From Peptococcaceae bacterium (GTDB taxonomy: Bacteria > Bacillota > Desulfitobacteriia > Desulfitobacteriales > Syntrophobotulaceae), in assembly GCA_012839895.1 (NCBI GenBank), contig DUML01000093.1, positions 1 to 35,034 of the forward strand: a stretch of DNA of 35,034 nucleotides. Direction: 5' to 3'. The notes under the pieces were generated by a model that worked only from the letters and a program-made list of their open reading frames with translations, was not told the origin of the DNA and did not search any database. Within the stretch, counting starts at the first letter, position 1. Every line of letters begins with the position of its first letter. Made by a program: the position numbers and the translations under genes. Shown one piece after another: positions 8,302-15,842 of the stretch.

Positions 8302-9129
8302 TTACTTCAGATTTTCTCTCTGAAGATATTTCTGCATCCGTATATCCTGTTCACTGGATAAACGGTAAATCCGACACATCTGTAACAACCTGGAACAGGT
8401 TCTTTCTCCTAAATATTGTTCAATTTCTTCAAAATCTAAGTTGGTAGTTATTATTGTTGGCAATTGTTCATTCATTCGGTAATTGAGGATGGAATAAAGC
8501 CTATTACGCGACCATTCGGTATAGTTATAGGCGCCAAGGTCATCTAAAATCAAAATAGGAATAGTCCTGGCTATGTCCAGCAAGTCAAATTCAGTAGTGT
8601 CAGTTTTATTAGAAAAAGTAGCTCTTAATTCATCCAATAAATCGGGGACAACCAAGAATAGCAATTGTTTTTGTTGAGCCAATAAAGCATTGGCAATAGC
8701 AGCCGCTAAGAAGGTCTTCCCACTGCCGACTGAACCGGTAAACAGCAAACCGAGCTCATGGGGATTGTTGAGCACATTTTTTACAAAGGTTTGAGCAGCA
8801 TTTAAGGCTCGTTTTGCATTTTCATAATATTCACGGTTAGCGGAGGTACAATAATAATCCAGATTAAATTTATCAAATAAACATTTTTGTAATTCGCGCG
8901 GCAACCGGGCTGACTTGAAATTATTCTCAATTCTTTTCTGCTCCATACAAGAACAAGGTATCGCCGTATCTCCTTGCAAAATGATCCCTCGTCCCCCGCA
9001 AATGGAGCACATTTGCTCCGTTAAGCCAGTATCGGCTTGAACCTGATATTCCTTAGTTAACAAGAGATTCTGTTGATCTTGGGCAGGTTTATTTAATACT
9101 TTATTAATAATTTTATCTGCTTTTTCCAA
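8302..9129 (-). CDS. DnaI/DnaC-like helicase-loader ATPase
   Basis: An AAA+ ATPase of the DnaC/DnaI/IstB type, which loads the replicative helicase onto DNA. The N-terminal part has a likely zinc site (CSIC at 41-44 and CSC at 59-61), as in DnaI-type loaders. The C-terminal ATPase domain has Walker A GSVGSGKT (132-139), Walker B ILILDDLGAY, sensor-1 ITTN and an arginine-bearing SRLLQMCRIY segment. The start is a TTG eight bases after AAAGGAGAGG. It lies 25 bases downstream of the DnaD-domain gene and is surely in its operon, matching the DnaD/DnaI partnership at initiation and restart. An IstB-type transposition helper is unlikely because no istA is nearby. Confidence 0.85.
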   Translation of the reverse strand: MEKADKIINKVLNKPAQDQQNLLLTKEYQVQADTGLTEQMCSICGGRGIILQGDTAIPCSCMEQKRIENNFKSARLPRELQKCLFDKFNLDYYCTSANREYYENAKRALNAAQTFVKNVLNNPHELGLLFTGSVGSGKTFLAAAIANALLAQQKQLLFLVVPDLLDELRATFSNKTDTTEFDLLDIARTIPILILDDLGAYNYTEWSRNRLYSILNYRMNEQLPTIITTNLDFEEIEQYLGERTCSRLLQMCRIYRLSSEQDIRMQKYLQRENLK

Positions 9130-9154
9130 GGAAAAACCTCTCCTTTACTTATCC

Positions 9155-9919
9155 CTATAAATAAATATCGTCGTATTTGTTCTTGGCTCTCTTTACGGAT
9201 TTATTTGACTTAGTTCTTTTATTTTCCTGCCTCTCTTGGAAATACTTATCTTCAGCTTCAATTTCCAAAAGTGTTTTAATACCTTTTTTCTCCCATTCCC
9301 TCAAGATGGAGTCTAAATAACGAAAACTTCTAATACCTGCACTTACGCCTCTTCTTAAAGCCTCTATTATTAATTCTTCACCATAAGAAGCTAAAAGCCA
9401 CTTTTGAATATGTTCACATTCAAACCCCGTTAAAGGCCTGCCCAACTCCTGCTCAAATGTTGCAATTAACTTTAGATAAGACGGATTTTTAGGGTTAAGT
9501 ACCAAAGATTCTTCATTTTTTTTGGTAACTGATTCTAGTTGCTTAAATTGGTTAATTCCCCATATTTCAAATAATTGATCGATTAAGCCGCTTAAATCAT
9601 AAATACAATTATTCTGAGCGGTAATTTGTTGAGGTTGAGGATTAACGGCTAGAAATCCTTTCTGTTGTAAACTTTGCAAGAGAACTTGCAATTCAGAAAG
9701 AGTAATCCCCATTCTAGCTGCAATATGTTCATCTATTCTTTCGGGGTTTTTATCATCAGTTATTTCATTTAGGAGATGGATAATCAACATCATTTCCTGA
9801 TTAGTAATGCCTAGGTAGGAGTAATTATCAAGTAAAAAACGTGGTAAAGATACTGCTCCTGAAAAGAAAAGAGCTTGTACAAAGCCCTCATAAACATTGT
9901 TCTTAGACAATGAATCCAC
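9155..9919 (-). CDS. DnaD-domain replication initiation protein
   Basis: A DnaB/DnaD-type primosome protein of Firmicutes. The N-terminal half is a winged-helix region (GITNQEMMLIIHLLNEI, then MGITLSELQVLLQSLQQKGFL). The C-terminal half is a DnaD domain, with FEQELGRPLTGFECEHIQKW, EALRRGVSAGIRSFRYLDSI and the closing LREWEKKG. A basic tail (NKRTKSNKSVKRAKNK) probably contacts DNA. The frame begins with GTG at 9919, but GGGGTGG sits 5 bases before a TTG at 9910, which may be the true start (251 residues). First gene of a two-gene minus-strand operon with the DnaI/DnaC-like ATPase; upstream DNA is very AT-rich (TATAATATAAT around 9945-9960). Confidence 0.85.
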   Translation of the reverse strand: MDSLSKNNVYEGFVQALFFSGAVSLPRFLLDNYSYLGITNQEMMLIIHLLNEITDDKNPERIDEHIAARMGITLSELQVLLQSLQQKGFLAVNPQPQQITAQNNCIYDLSGLIDQLFEIWGINQFKQLESVTKKNEESLVLNPKNPSYLKLIATFEQELGRPLTGFECEHIQKWLLASYGEELIIEALRRGVSAGIRSFRYLDSILREWEKKGIKTLLEIEAEDKYFQERQENKRTKSNKSVKRAKNKYDDIYL

Positions 9920-10097
9920 CCCAAATCAAAATCTTTTTCTAATACAGTATTATATTATATATTTATGCCAAAAGAAAAAAATAAGGGAAATATTGACAAA
10001 GTTTTTTGCGGAGAATGGCGATATGTTCTTCCAGGTATGGAAGGATTTTCTTATTTTTACGCCGTAATAATAGACGGTAATGAAAGGTGGTGCAGTG

Positions 10098-10688
10098 ATG
10101 GATATTACGAAAGAACTCTATAATATTGTCAACAAATCAGGCGCTCATCCGGCTCTTGGTTGGAAGCATTGCCAAAGAGTCTACCATTTAGCCAAAGAAT
10201 TATCCCAGCATTTAACCCTAGATGAAGAAATCCTTTATATTTCAGCAATGCTTCATGACACCGGGAAATATCCTCTCTATGCTTTGCCCAATGTCGATCA
10301 CGCGCTTCGATCCAAGGGTATAGCGATGAACTTATTAAAAAACTATAATATGCCTCAAGATAAATTAACTAAAATTTTGGAAGCTATAGAATTTCACATG
10401 TATTACTCCGAACCAGGAAACAGTGATGAAGCTGTGTATGTGAGAGATGCCAATATCTTAGATAACCTTGGAAATATCGGCTTAATGAAAATATTCAGCA
10501 TTGTAGGACATGACGAATTAATTCCTAGTCCGGAAGACGCTCTACTGCGAATTCAAACTTTTGCTGAAGCCTTACCAAAAAAAGTTTATTCAAAAACAGG
10601 CAGGCGAATTGCCGTAAAAAGGCGGGAGGAAGTAATGCGGTTCCTAGCTGGAATTAAACGCCAAACTTCTGAATACGCCTGGATTTAA
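10098..10688 (+). CDS. HD-domain phosphohydrolase
   Basis: A small HD-superfamily protein, metal-dependent and acting on phosphoester substrates, probably nucleotides; the exact substrate cannot be read from sequence. It has the first histidine in GWKHCQRV, the HD pair in SAMLHDTGKY (residues 53-54 from this start), a later histidine in IEFHMYY and the closing Asp in VRDANILDNLG. The frame is open from an ATG at 10080, but AAAGGTGG sits seven bases before the ATG at 10098, which is therefore chosen (196 residues). Its last four bases overlap the end of the converging beta-CASP gene. Confidence 0.82.
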   Translation: MDITKELYNIVNKSGAHPALGWKHCQRVYHLAKELSQHLTLDEEILYISAMLHDTGKYPLYALPNVDHALRSKGIAMNLLKNYNMPQDKLTKILEAIEFHMYYSEPGNSDEAVYVRDANILDNLGNIGLMKIFSIVGHDELIPSPEDALLRIQTFAEALPKKVYSKTGRRIAVKRREEVMRFLAGIKRQTSEYAWI

Positions 10689-12385
10689 GCTCCTAAGTAT
10701 TTATTTTGGGACTCCTCCAACATTTGCGAAATTTTATCCAATGTCTCCAAGATATAACTGTAATCCCTTTCCCGTCGAGCAGTATCCACAAAAGTGCGCA
10801 AATTCTTACGCAGTTTACTGTAAGCATAATTAACCTCAGAAAGTAAAACTTTCTTCCTCCGGACAACTTTATGACCGGTGTATTTACTTTCTTTCTGAGG
10901 TATTTTACCTTCCTGAGCTTTACGCAGCTCATATTTTTCTTGAAGAATATCTAACCAAGCCCTAGCAGGTTGAATCCTGATGACTTGATTTCCTTTAAAC
11001 TCCATTTCTTCGCCAAGGACTGGAATTATAGGTTTTTTTCCCAATCTTTCTTCAACCAGGTCGGCAAAATCATTTAAGGCCTGTTCTTCACCATGAACCA
11101 GGATAATTTGTTGTGCCGTTACGCCGGCAGTTTCCAACCAAGCATACAGTTCACTTTGGTCAGCATGGCCTGAAAAACCTGGTAAATTTACTATGGTGGC
11201 GTTGACATGAATACATTCACCATGGATTGTGACTTCTTTTGCCCCGTCGATTAACCTACGGCCCAAGGTCCCTTCCGCTTGGTAACCGACAAAGACGACG
11301 GTGGCATTAGGACGCCAGAGATTATGTTTTAGGTGGTGTTTAATTCTACCTGCATCAGCCATACCGCTGGCCGAGATAATAATATTTCCGCCCGGGAGAG
11401 CATTTAAACGTATTGAATCTTCTGTTGTTTCACTAAACTTAAGGTTTTCCATAGTTAGAGGGTTATTACCCTCTTTTATTAAAGCCGTGCTTTCCTCGTC
11501 AAAATCCTGGGTATTTTTTTGAAAGATTCTAGTAGCTTCAATAGCCAAAGGGCTATCAATATAAATCGGCATTATCGGTATCTTTTGTTGGCTCTGCAAT
11601 TTTTGCAAATAATATAAAAGGTCTTGGGTACGTTCGATGGCAAAAGCCGGGATAATTATATTGCCTCCTTGAGCATAAGCATTGTTGATAACCTCAGCCA
11701 AAAGCTCCAAGCGGTTGGATTTATCAATATGATGACGGTTGCCGTAAGTAGTCTCCATTATTATTAAATCGGCATGCTCAATAAGAGAAGGATCTTCAAT
11801 AAATGGTTGATTTGTGGAACCAATATCACCGGAAAATACTATTCTTTTAGTTTCTTCTCCCTCAGAGATTGTTAAAATAACATGGGATGAACCAAGAATA
11901 TGACCTGCATCAAAAAACTCCGCCGATATTTTCTCAGAAATTGTTATGGTTCTCCCATATTCAACCGGAATAAAAAATTTAATGGCATTGTACCCGTCTT
12001 GAGACGTGTAAATAGGCTTGAGTAAAGGAAGGCCTGCTCTGGTCCGTTTCCGGTTCTTTCTTTCAATTTCCATTTCTTGAATATGACCGCTGTCCGGTAA
12101 CAAAATCGAACAAAGCTCCATAGTTGCTTTAGTTGAATATATTGGTCCTTTATAGCCGTTTTTTACTAACTTGGGAATAAGGCCGGAATGATCAATATGG
12201 GCATGAGTCAAGATTACGGCATTAATACTAGCCGGCTCAAAAGGGAAGTCACCATAGTTAAGTTCTTTGATAACTTTGTTACCTTGAAACATCCCGCAGT
12301 CTATTAATAGCCTAAAACCTAAGGTTTCAACTAAATAACACGAACCTGTAACGATCTGGCTGGCACCGAAGAAATTTATTTTCAT
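10685..12385 (-). CDS. Beta-CASP metallo-beta-lactamase RNA nuclease family protein
   Basis: An MBL-fold hydrolase of the COG1236/CPSF73-like group, expected to cleave or trim RNA in the cytosol. Seen are the metal-binding HAHIDHSG, the DAGHILGSSH segment, the FSGDIG motif, the beta-CASP insert starting near METTYGNRHH, then SASGMADAGR and the C-terminal SGHAD and VHGE motifs of the RNA-specificity domain. The final 90 residues (basic, KVVRRKKVLL, then helical) lie beyond the usual core and may bind RNA. AAAGGG fits the ATG at 12385 (nine bases) better than the one at 12391. It sits 34 bases after the DegU-like gene and is probably in that operon. Confidence 0.88.
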   Translation of the reverse strand: MKINFFGASQIVTGSCYLVETLGFRLLIDCGMFQGNKVIKELNYGDFPFEPASINAVILTHAHIDHSGLIPKLVKNGYKGPIYSTKATMELCSILLPDSGHIQEMEIERKNRKRTRAGLPLLKPIYTSQDGYNAIKFFIPVEYGRTITISEKISAEFFDAGHILGSSHVILTISEGEETKRIVFSGDIGSTNQPFIEDPSLIEHADLIIMETTYGNRHHIDKSNRLELLAEVINNAYAQGGNIIIPAFAIERTQDLLYYLQKLQSQQKIPIMPIYIDSPLAIEATRIFQKNTQDFDEESTALIKEGNNPLTMENLKFSETTEDSIRLNALPGGNIIISASGMADAGRIKHHLKHNLWRPNATVVFVGYQAEGTLGRRLIDGAKEVTIHGECIHVNATIVNLPGFSGHADQSELYAWLETAGVTAQQIILVHGEEQALNDFADLVEERLGKKPIIPVLGEEMEFKGNQVIRIQPARAWLDILQEKYELRKAQEGKIPQKESKYTGHKVVRRKKVLLSEVNYAYSKLRKNLRTFVDTARRERDYSYILETLDKISQMLEESQNKYLGA

Positions 12386-12419
12386 ACCCATATTCCCTTT
12401 CTTTGTTAAAAGATTTTCC

Positions 12420-13058
12420 TTAATCTAATTGTACTAATTTTAATTTAACGGCTTTAAGGGCTGCTTGAGTTCTATCTTCAACTTCTAATTTTCGAAAAAT
12501 ATTAGAGAGATGGTTTTTAACTGTTTTTTCACTAATAAACAAGGACATCCCAATATCTTTGTTGGATGAGCCTTTTACAACGTAAGTCAATATCTCCATT
12601 TCCCTATTGCTTAGACCGAAATTATTCTTAGGAACGTTAGAGTTTGTTAATTGTCCTAAGAGTTTTCCGGTAACTGATGGCGCTAAAATTGGCTCTCCAG
12701 CATAGACTTTACGTATTGATTCTACTAAAGTTTTAGGAATAACATCTTTTAAAAGATAGCCGGCAACTCCTAACTGTAAAACCTGGAATATTTTTTCATC
12801 CGAATCGTCAACTGTTAAAACCAAAATTCCAATTTCCGGATGTTCCCGACGGATCACTTTACAAGCTTCTAATCCGTTAACTCCCGGCATATTGAGGTCC
12901 ATTAACATTATATCAAATTTAGTGCTTCTTGCTATGTTAATTGCTCCCTGCCCGTCACCAACTTCAGCAATTACTTCGATATCTTCTTCAAATTCAAGAA
13001 TTCTTCTTAAACCCTCTCTTAGGAGAGGATGATCATCGGCAATTACCACTCTTATCAT
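12420..13058 (-). CDS. NarL/FixJ-type response regulator, DegU-like
   Basis: A DNA-binding response regulator. The receiver domain (about 1-120) has the acidic pocket ADDHP, the phospho-accepting Asp in MLMDLNMPG (residue 54 from this start), the switch Thr in VLTVDD and Lys in LLKDV. The C-terminal LuxR-type helix-turn-helix has LSNREMEILTYVVKG and ISEKTVKNHLSNIFRKLEVEDRTQA. The frame opens at 13073, but GGAGG lies eight bases before the ATG at 13058, the usual start (MIRVVIADDH). It directly follows the sensor gene, whose stop overlaps this ribosome binding site, so the two are translationally coupled. Target genes are not visible. Confidence 0.93.
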   Translation of the reverse strand: MIRVVIADDHPLLREGLRRILEFEEDIEVIAEVGDGQGAINIARSTKFDIMLMDLNMPGVNGLEACKVIRREHPEIGILVLTVDDSDEKIFQVLQLGVAGYLLKDVIPKTLVESIRKVYAGEPILAPSVTGKLLGQLTNSNVPKNNFGLSNREMEILTYVVKGSSNKDIGMSLFISEKTVKNHLSNIFRKLEVEDRTQAALKAVKLKLVQLD

Positions 13059-13072
13059 AGCGCAAGCCTCCA

Positions 13073-14194
13073 TTATTTCGAATATGGTAGTTCAAACTCA
13101 AATGTTGTACCTTGACCAGGAATTGAAGTAAGATTAAATTTCCCTGAATACATTTCAATCCGCTCTTTGATACCAATTAAACCAAATTGTTTTCCAAGAT
13201 TGCTTAAAACCTCCTTAACATCAAAACCTCGACCATTGTCAATTATGCGCCCAAGAACAGAATTTTCTCGAAATTCAAGAATTACTTTACAAGTTGCTGA
13301 GTGAGCATGTTTAGCGACATTTGTCATTCCTTCCTGAACCATTCTAAATAAAGCTACCTCAATAGCTGGATTTAGAGTTCTTTCAGTTCCTTTAACCTGC
13401 AATTCACATTTTATACCATAATTTTTTTCGTAATTTTGAATGTAATTCCGGATAGTCTCCACAATTCCTTCACTGTTTAATTGGATAGGACGAAGGTCAA
13501 AAATAATTCTACGGATATCTTTAAGATTTTCTCTGGCTAAAACGTTCAATTCTTGTAATTCTTTTTTAACTTTCTTATGATCAATCTCTAAAAGTTTTTC
13601 CACAATTTCCAAGCGCAAGACAATGTTAGCCAAGCTTTGTGCCGGTCCATCATGGATTTCTCTGGCTACCTTTCTTCGTTCCTCTTCTTGGGCTTTAATT
13701 ATCATAAATGCAGTTACTTTTCTTTGGTCCTTGCTGTAGTATTGTGAGATTTCATTAATCCCTTCTTTTAAGAGGCGTATTGCTAAGCTAACCTGATTCA
13801 TCAAGGTTTCGGCTCTTTGTACCGTTTTATCTAAGTTTTTTAGAGTTCTTTCAATCTCGTCCCTTCTGGTACGAAGTTGAAGTTCCTTAGCCTGAAGTAG
13901 CTGTAATTCCACTTGAGCATCCTTGGTTTCTATATAAATTTCCAACATTTCTTTTTCTGTGTAATTGTGAAAGTTTTTATTAACTTCCATAAGTTTTTGG
14001 CGCAGTTTTTTCTCTTGACGCTGTTGATCGTCCACCTTTTTTATTATTTCTACAATTTCCAGCCTCAAAAATTCCAATTCTTTCTTTAATCTTTGAATTT
14101 CAGAACGAGTTGATTCATAAATATTGAATATTTCTTCCTTTCCTTCTTCAATTGCTTTTAATGTTCCTTCAAAAACACTAGCCAAGCGGTCCAT
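13073..14194 (-). CDS. DegS-like cytosolic sensor histidine kinase
   Basis: A HisKA_3/HATPase_c histidine kinase that should phosphorylate the neighbouring DegU-like regulator. There is no transmembrane segment. Residues 1-150 are almost wholly coiled coil (DegS sensor-type), so the signal is sensed in the cytosol. The phospho-acceptor is H181 in EEERRKVAREIHDGPAQSLA; the ATPase domain has NVAKHAHSATCKV (N box), DNGRGFD (G1) and FGLIGIKERIEMYSG (G2), ending in GTTFEFELP. The length (373) fits DegS. AAGGAG sits nine bases before the ATG. An extended -10 (TGATATAAT on the minus strand, 14268-14276) probably starts the sensor-regulator-nuclease transcript. Confidence 0.93.
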   Translation of the reverse strand: MDRLASVFEGTLKAIEEGKEEIFNIYESTRSEIQRLKKELEFLRLEIVEIIKKVDDQQRQEKKLRQKLMEVNKNFHNYTEKEMLEIYIETKDAQVELQLLQAKELQLRTRRDEIERTLKNLDKTVQRAETLMNQVSLAIRLLKEGINEISQYYSKDQRKVTAFMIIKAQEEERRKVAREIHDGPAQSLANIVLRLEIVEKLLEIDHKKVKKELQELNVLARENLKDIRRIIFDLRPIQLNSEGIVETIRNYIQNYEKNYGIKCELQVKGTERTLNPAIEVALFRMVQEGMTNVAKHAHSATCKVILEFRENSVLGRIIDNGRGFDVKEVLSNLGKQFGLIGIKERIEMYSGKFNLTSIPGQGTTFEFELPYSK

Positions 14195-14267
14195 AATACT
14201 TTCTCCTTAAATAAAGCTGCTTCCTTAAAATAATAAAGTTTAATTCTTAACTTATATCTCTTTCGAC

Positions 14268-14276
14268 ATTATATCA
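14268..14276 (-). promoter_or_regulatory. Extended -10 promoter for the degS-like operon
   Basis: TGATATAAT on the minus strand is a TGn-extended -10 box, about 75 bases upstream of the kinase start. The -35 region (AACAAT) is poor, as is allowed for extended -10 promoters. Confidence 0.5.
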
Positions 14277-14392
14277 TTTTTTCCTACCTCATTGTTAATA
14301 ATAATTCTGAAAAATTGCAAGAAATGGATTTGTACCACAATAATACAGCATATTATCTAACATATTCCTTAATAATTACTTGGCGCGGACAC

Positions 14393-14422
14393 TTGACAGT
14401 AGGTAGTGTTCTTTGCTATGAT
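14393..14422 (+). promoter_or_regulatory. Sigma-A promoter of the tRNA-Pro gene
   Basis: A consensus -35 TTGACA (14393-14398) and a near-consensus -10 TATGAT (14417-14422) are 18 bases apart. Initiation would fall about 10 bases before the mature tRNA 5' end. Confidence 0.85.
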
Positions 14423-14438
14423 TTTATTTGTTCTTTAT

Positions 14439-14515
14439 CGGGGCGTAGCGCAGTTTGGTAGCGTGCTTGGTTCGGGACCAAGAGGTCGCAGGTTCAAATC
14501 CTGTCGCCCCGACCA
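14439..14515 (+). tRNA. tRNA-Pro (anticodon CGG)
   Basis: A 77-nt cloverleaf. The acceptor arms CGGGGCG and CGCCCCG pair fully, followed by discriminator A and an encoded CCA. The anticodon stem CTTGG/CCAAG encloses the loop TTCGGGA, placing CGG at 14473-14475, which reads the proline codon CCG. The T arm is GCAGG-TTCAAAT-CCTGT with the invariant TTC. It is a single-gene unit with its own promoter and terminator and no neighbouring tRNA genes. CCG is a minor codon in this AT-rich sequence, so this is likely a secondary isoacceptor next to a TGG-anticodon tRNA elsewhere. Confidence 0.97.
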
Positions 14516-14600
14516 GTAATCTTTTAGATGGAGATACTTTTTCGAAATCAATTTTTTTGTGTATTGTAGCCATCCAGCCAATTAAATTTTAAAGTCCAGG

Positions 14601-14631
14601 AAAGTTCGGGAATTAACCCGGGCTTTTTTTT
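14601..14631 (+). terminator. Intrinsic terminator of the tRNA-Pro unit
   Basis: A 10-bp stem (14601-14610 with 14617-14626, two G-U pairs) with a 6-nt loop overlaps and runs into a tract of eight T residues. Confidence 0.88.
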
Positions 14632-14764
14632 ATTTAGATAGAAATCTAGCATTGGAGACAAATTGTGGTTAAATATTACCAGGAAACTCTATTTGGATAT
14701 AGAATTATTTATTTGGATATACAATATTATTATTGAAAGAAAACCTAATTGGAGGAATTGTCTT

Positions 14765-14815
14765 ATGGTCGAAACATCAAATATTCTAACTTGGACCTTT
14801 GTTCTAAAAAAATAA
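14765..14815 (+). CDS. Possible 16-codon small ORF
   Basis: A short ORF (MVETSNILTWTFVLKK) has a perfect GGAGG nine bases before its ATG (14751-14755). Nothing else supports it, and the GNAT promoter lies downstream, so it is not a simple leader of that gene. It could be a real small peptide, the 5' remnant of a decayed gene, or chance. The remainder of the gap 14632-14830 shows only AT-rich DNA with a repeated ATTTGGATAT at about 14691 and 14711. Confidence 0.2.
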   Translation: MVETSNILTWTFVLKK

Positions 14816-14830
14816 TTGCCATTAGGAAGT

Positions 14831-14875
14831 TTGACAAAATTATTGCTGAAGCTTTATTAAAATAAATGCTATAAT
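14831..14875 (+). promoter_or_regulatory. Promoter region of the GNAT gene
   Basis: TTGACA (14831-14836) stands 18 bases before TATTAA (14855-14860). A second possibility is the extended -10 TGCTATAAT at 14867-14875. Either could drive the acetyltransferase gene at 14928. Confidence 0.6.
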
Positions 14876-14927
14876 AGCAATGAGTCTATAAAATAAAGCT
14901 CTAGTTTTTTTTTAAGAGGAGATATAA

Positions 14928-15467
14928 ATGCTAAGCGGCAAACTAACTTCTATTCGCCCTCTAGAAGAACAAGATCTTGATTTTTTGTACAAATGGTATA
15001 ATGATTATGATTTTGGCTATTGGGTATGTGGCAATTGGCCTTTGGCAACCTTCATGCGTCGAGATGCATTTGAACAAAAATTCTTTGAAGAAGATGAACA
15101 CCGCTATGCCATTCTCAATGCCCAGAATAAGGTCATAGGTTCTATAGGGTTTGACCAAGTTAATATACCGGCTAGGTCAGCAAGAATATTTATAGGGATA
15201 GGAGCTAAAGATTGTTGGGGAAAAGGCTATGGCTCTGAGGCTCTCACTTTATTTATTAATTATCTTTTCCGGCAATGGAATTTTCGGAGATTAACGGCTG
15301 AAACTTGGGTAAAGAATACTAGGGCTATAGCCTGTTATCAAAAAGTTGGTTTTACTATTGAAGGAAAACTACGCGAGGCTTATTATATTGAAGGTAATTA
15401 CTATGACGCAATAATTTTAGGTCTGCTAAAACGTGATTTTGCCGGTTATAGACCTAATTCCAGCTAA
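14928..15467 (+). CDS. GNAT family N-acetyltransferase (RimJ/RimL type)
   Basis: A 179-residue acetyltransferase of the RimJ/RimL-like group, which transfers acetyl from acetyl-CoA to a primary amine on a protein N-terminus or small molecule. Visible are the N-terminal beta strand with IRPLEEQDLDFLYKW, the CoA pyrophosphate-binding loop in GIGAKDCWGKGYGSEAL, and the C-terminal pattern NTRAIACYQKVGFTIEGKLR. The substrate cannot be told. GAGGAG lies six bases before the ATG. It appears monocistronic, with its own promoter upstream and the riboflavin promoter following within 20 bases of the stop. Confidence 0.88.
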   Translation: MLSGKLTSIRPLEEQDLDFLYKWYNDYDFGYWVCGNWPLATFMRRDAFEQKFFEEDEHRYAILNAQNKVIGSIGFDQVNIPARSARIFIGIGAKDCWGKGYGSEALTLFINYLFRQWNFRRLTAETWVKNTRAIACYQKVGFTIEGKLREAYYIEGNYYDAIILGLLKRDFAGYRPNSS

Positions 15468-15485
15468 GAATGCAATTTATCCCAT

Positions 15486-15514
15486 TTGCAAAATCTTCTC
15501 GATTCAATTATTAT
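15486..15514 (+). promoter_or_regulatory. Promoter of the riboflavin operon
   Basis: TTGCAA (15486-15491) and TATTAT (15509-15514) are separated by 17 bases. Initiation near 15521 would place the whole FMN aptamer in the leader RNA. Confidence 0.6.
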
Positions 15515-15547
15515 AAATACCAGAAAAGTAACAATTTAATATTTTTT

Positions 15548-15656
15548 ATCTCTGGGGACAGGTGCAATTCCTTACCGGCGGTAAAGCCCGCGAGCCTTAT
15601 AAGGTTGATTCGTTGAAATTACGAAGCCGACAGTTAAAGTCTGGATGGGAAGAGAT
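15548..15656 (+). ncRNA. FMN riboswitch (RFN element)
   Basis: The conserved RFN blocks occur in order: GGGGACAGGTGCAATTCC, ACCGGCGGTAAAGCCCGCGA, GCCGACAGTTAAAGTCTGG and ATGGGAAGAGAT. The closing helix pairs ATCTCT (15548-15553) with AGAGAT (15651-15656). FMN binding represses the downstream operon. About 70 bases later there is a hairpin that could act as the FMN-dependent terminator, so control is probably transcriptional. The rest of the gap up to ribD shows no gene. Confidence 0.96.
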
Positions 15657-15727
15657 TATTTTTTGTGCGGTTTAAGATGCTTTAGAAGTGATTCTTATAA
15701 CCCGTCCTCTTTTTGTTTGCACTTGTT

Positions 15728-15760
15728 ATGCCCGGAGTCTTTCGGGCATTATTTAATTTC
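15728..15760 (+). terminator. Likely riboswitch-controlled terminator
   Basis: The arms ATGCCCG (15728-15734) and CGGGCAT (15743-15749) form a 7-bp stem with an 8-nt loop, followed by the T-rich but interrupted TATTTAATTT. Its place between the aptamer and ribD suggests an attenuator. The T run is weak. Confidence 0.6.
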
Positions 15761-15842
15761 ACATGCTTATGCCTCAAACCTGGTGGGTAATATTCGCCAT
15801 TCTTTAGCAGATAAAATTTTTTAAAATAAAAAGGAGCCTAAC

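Noticed and set aside
8302-9129. IstB-type transposition helper identity for the DnaC-like ATPase
   Set aside because: There is no istA or transposase next to it. The zinc motif and its operon with a DnaD-domain gene fit a helicase loader.
9993-10027. TTGACA before the HD hydrolase gene as a sigma-A promoter
   Set aside because: No -10 box lies at 16-18 bases; the nearest, TATGTT, is about 23 bases away.
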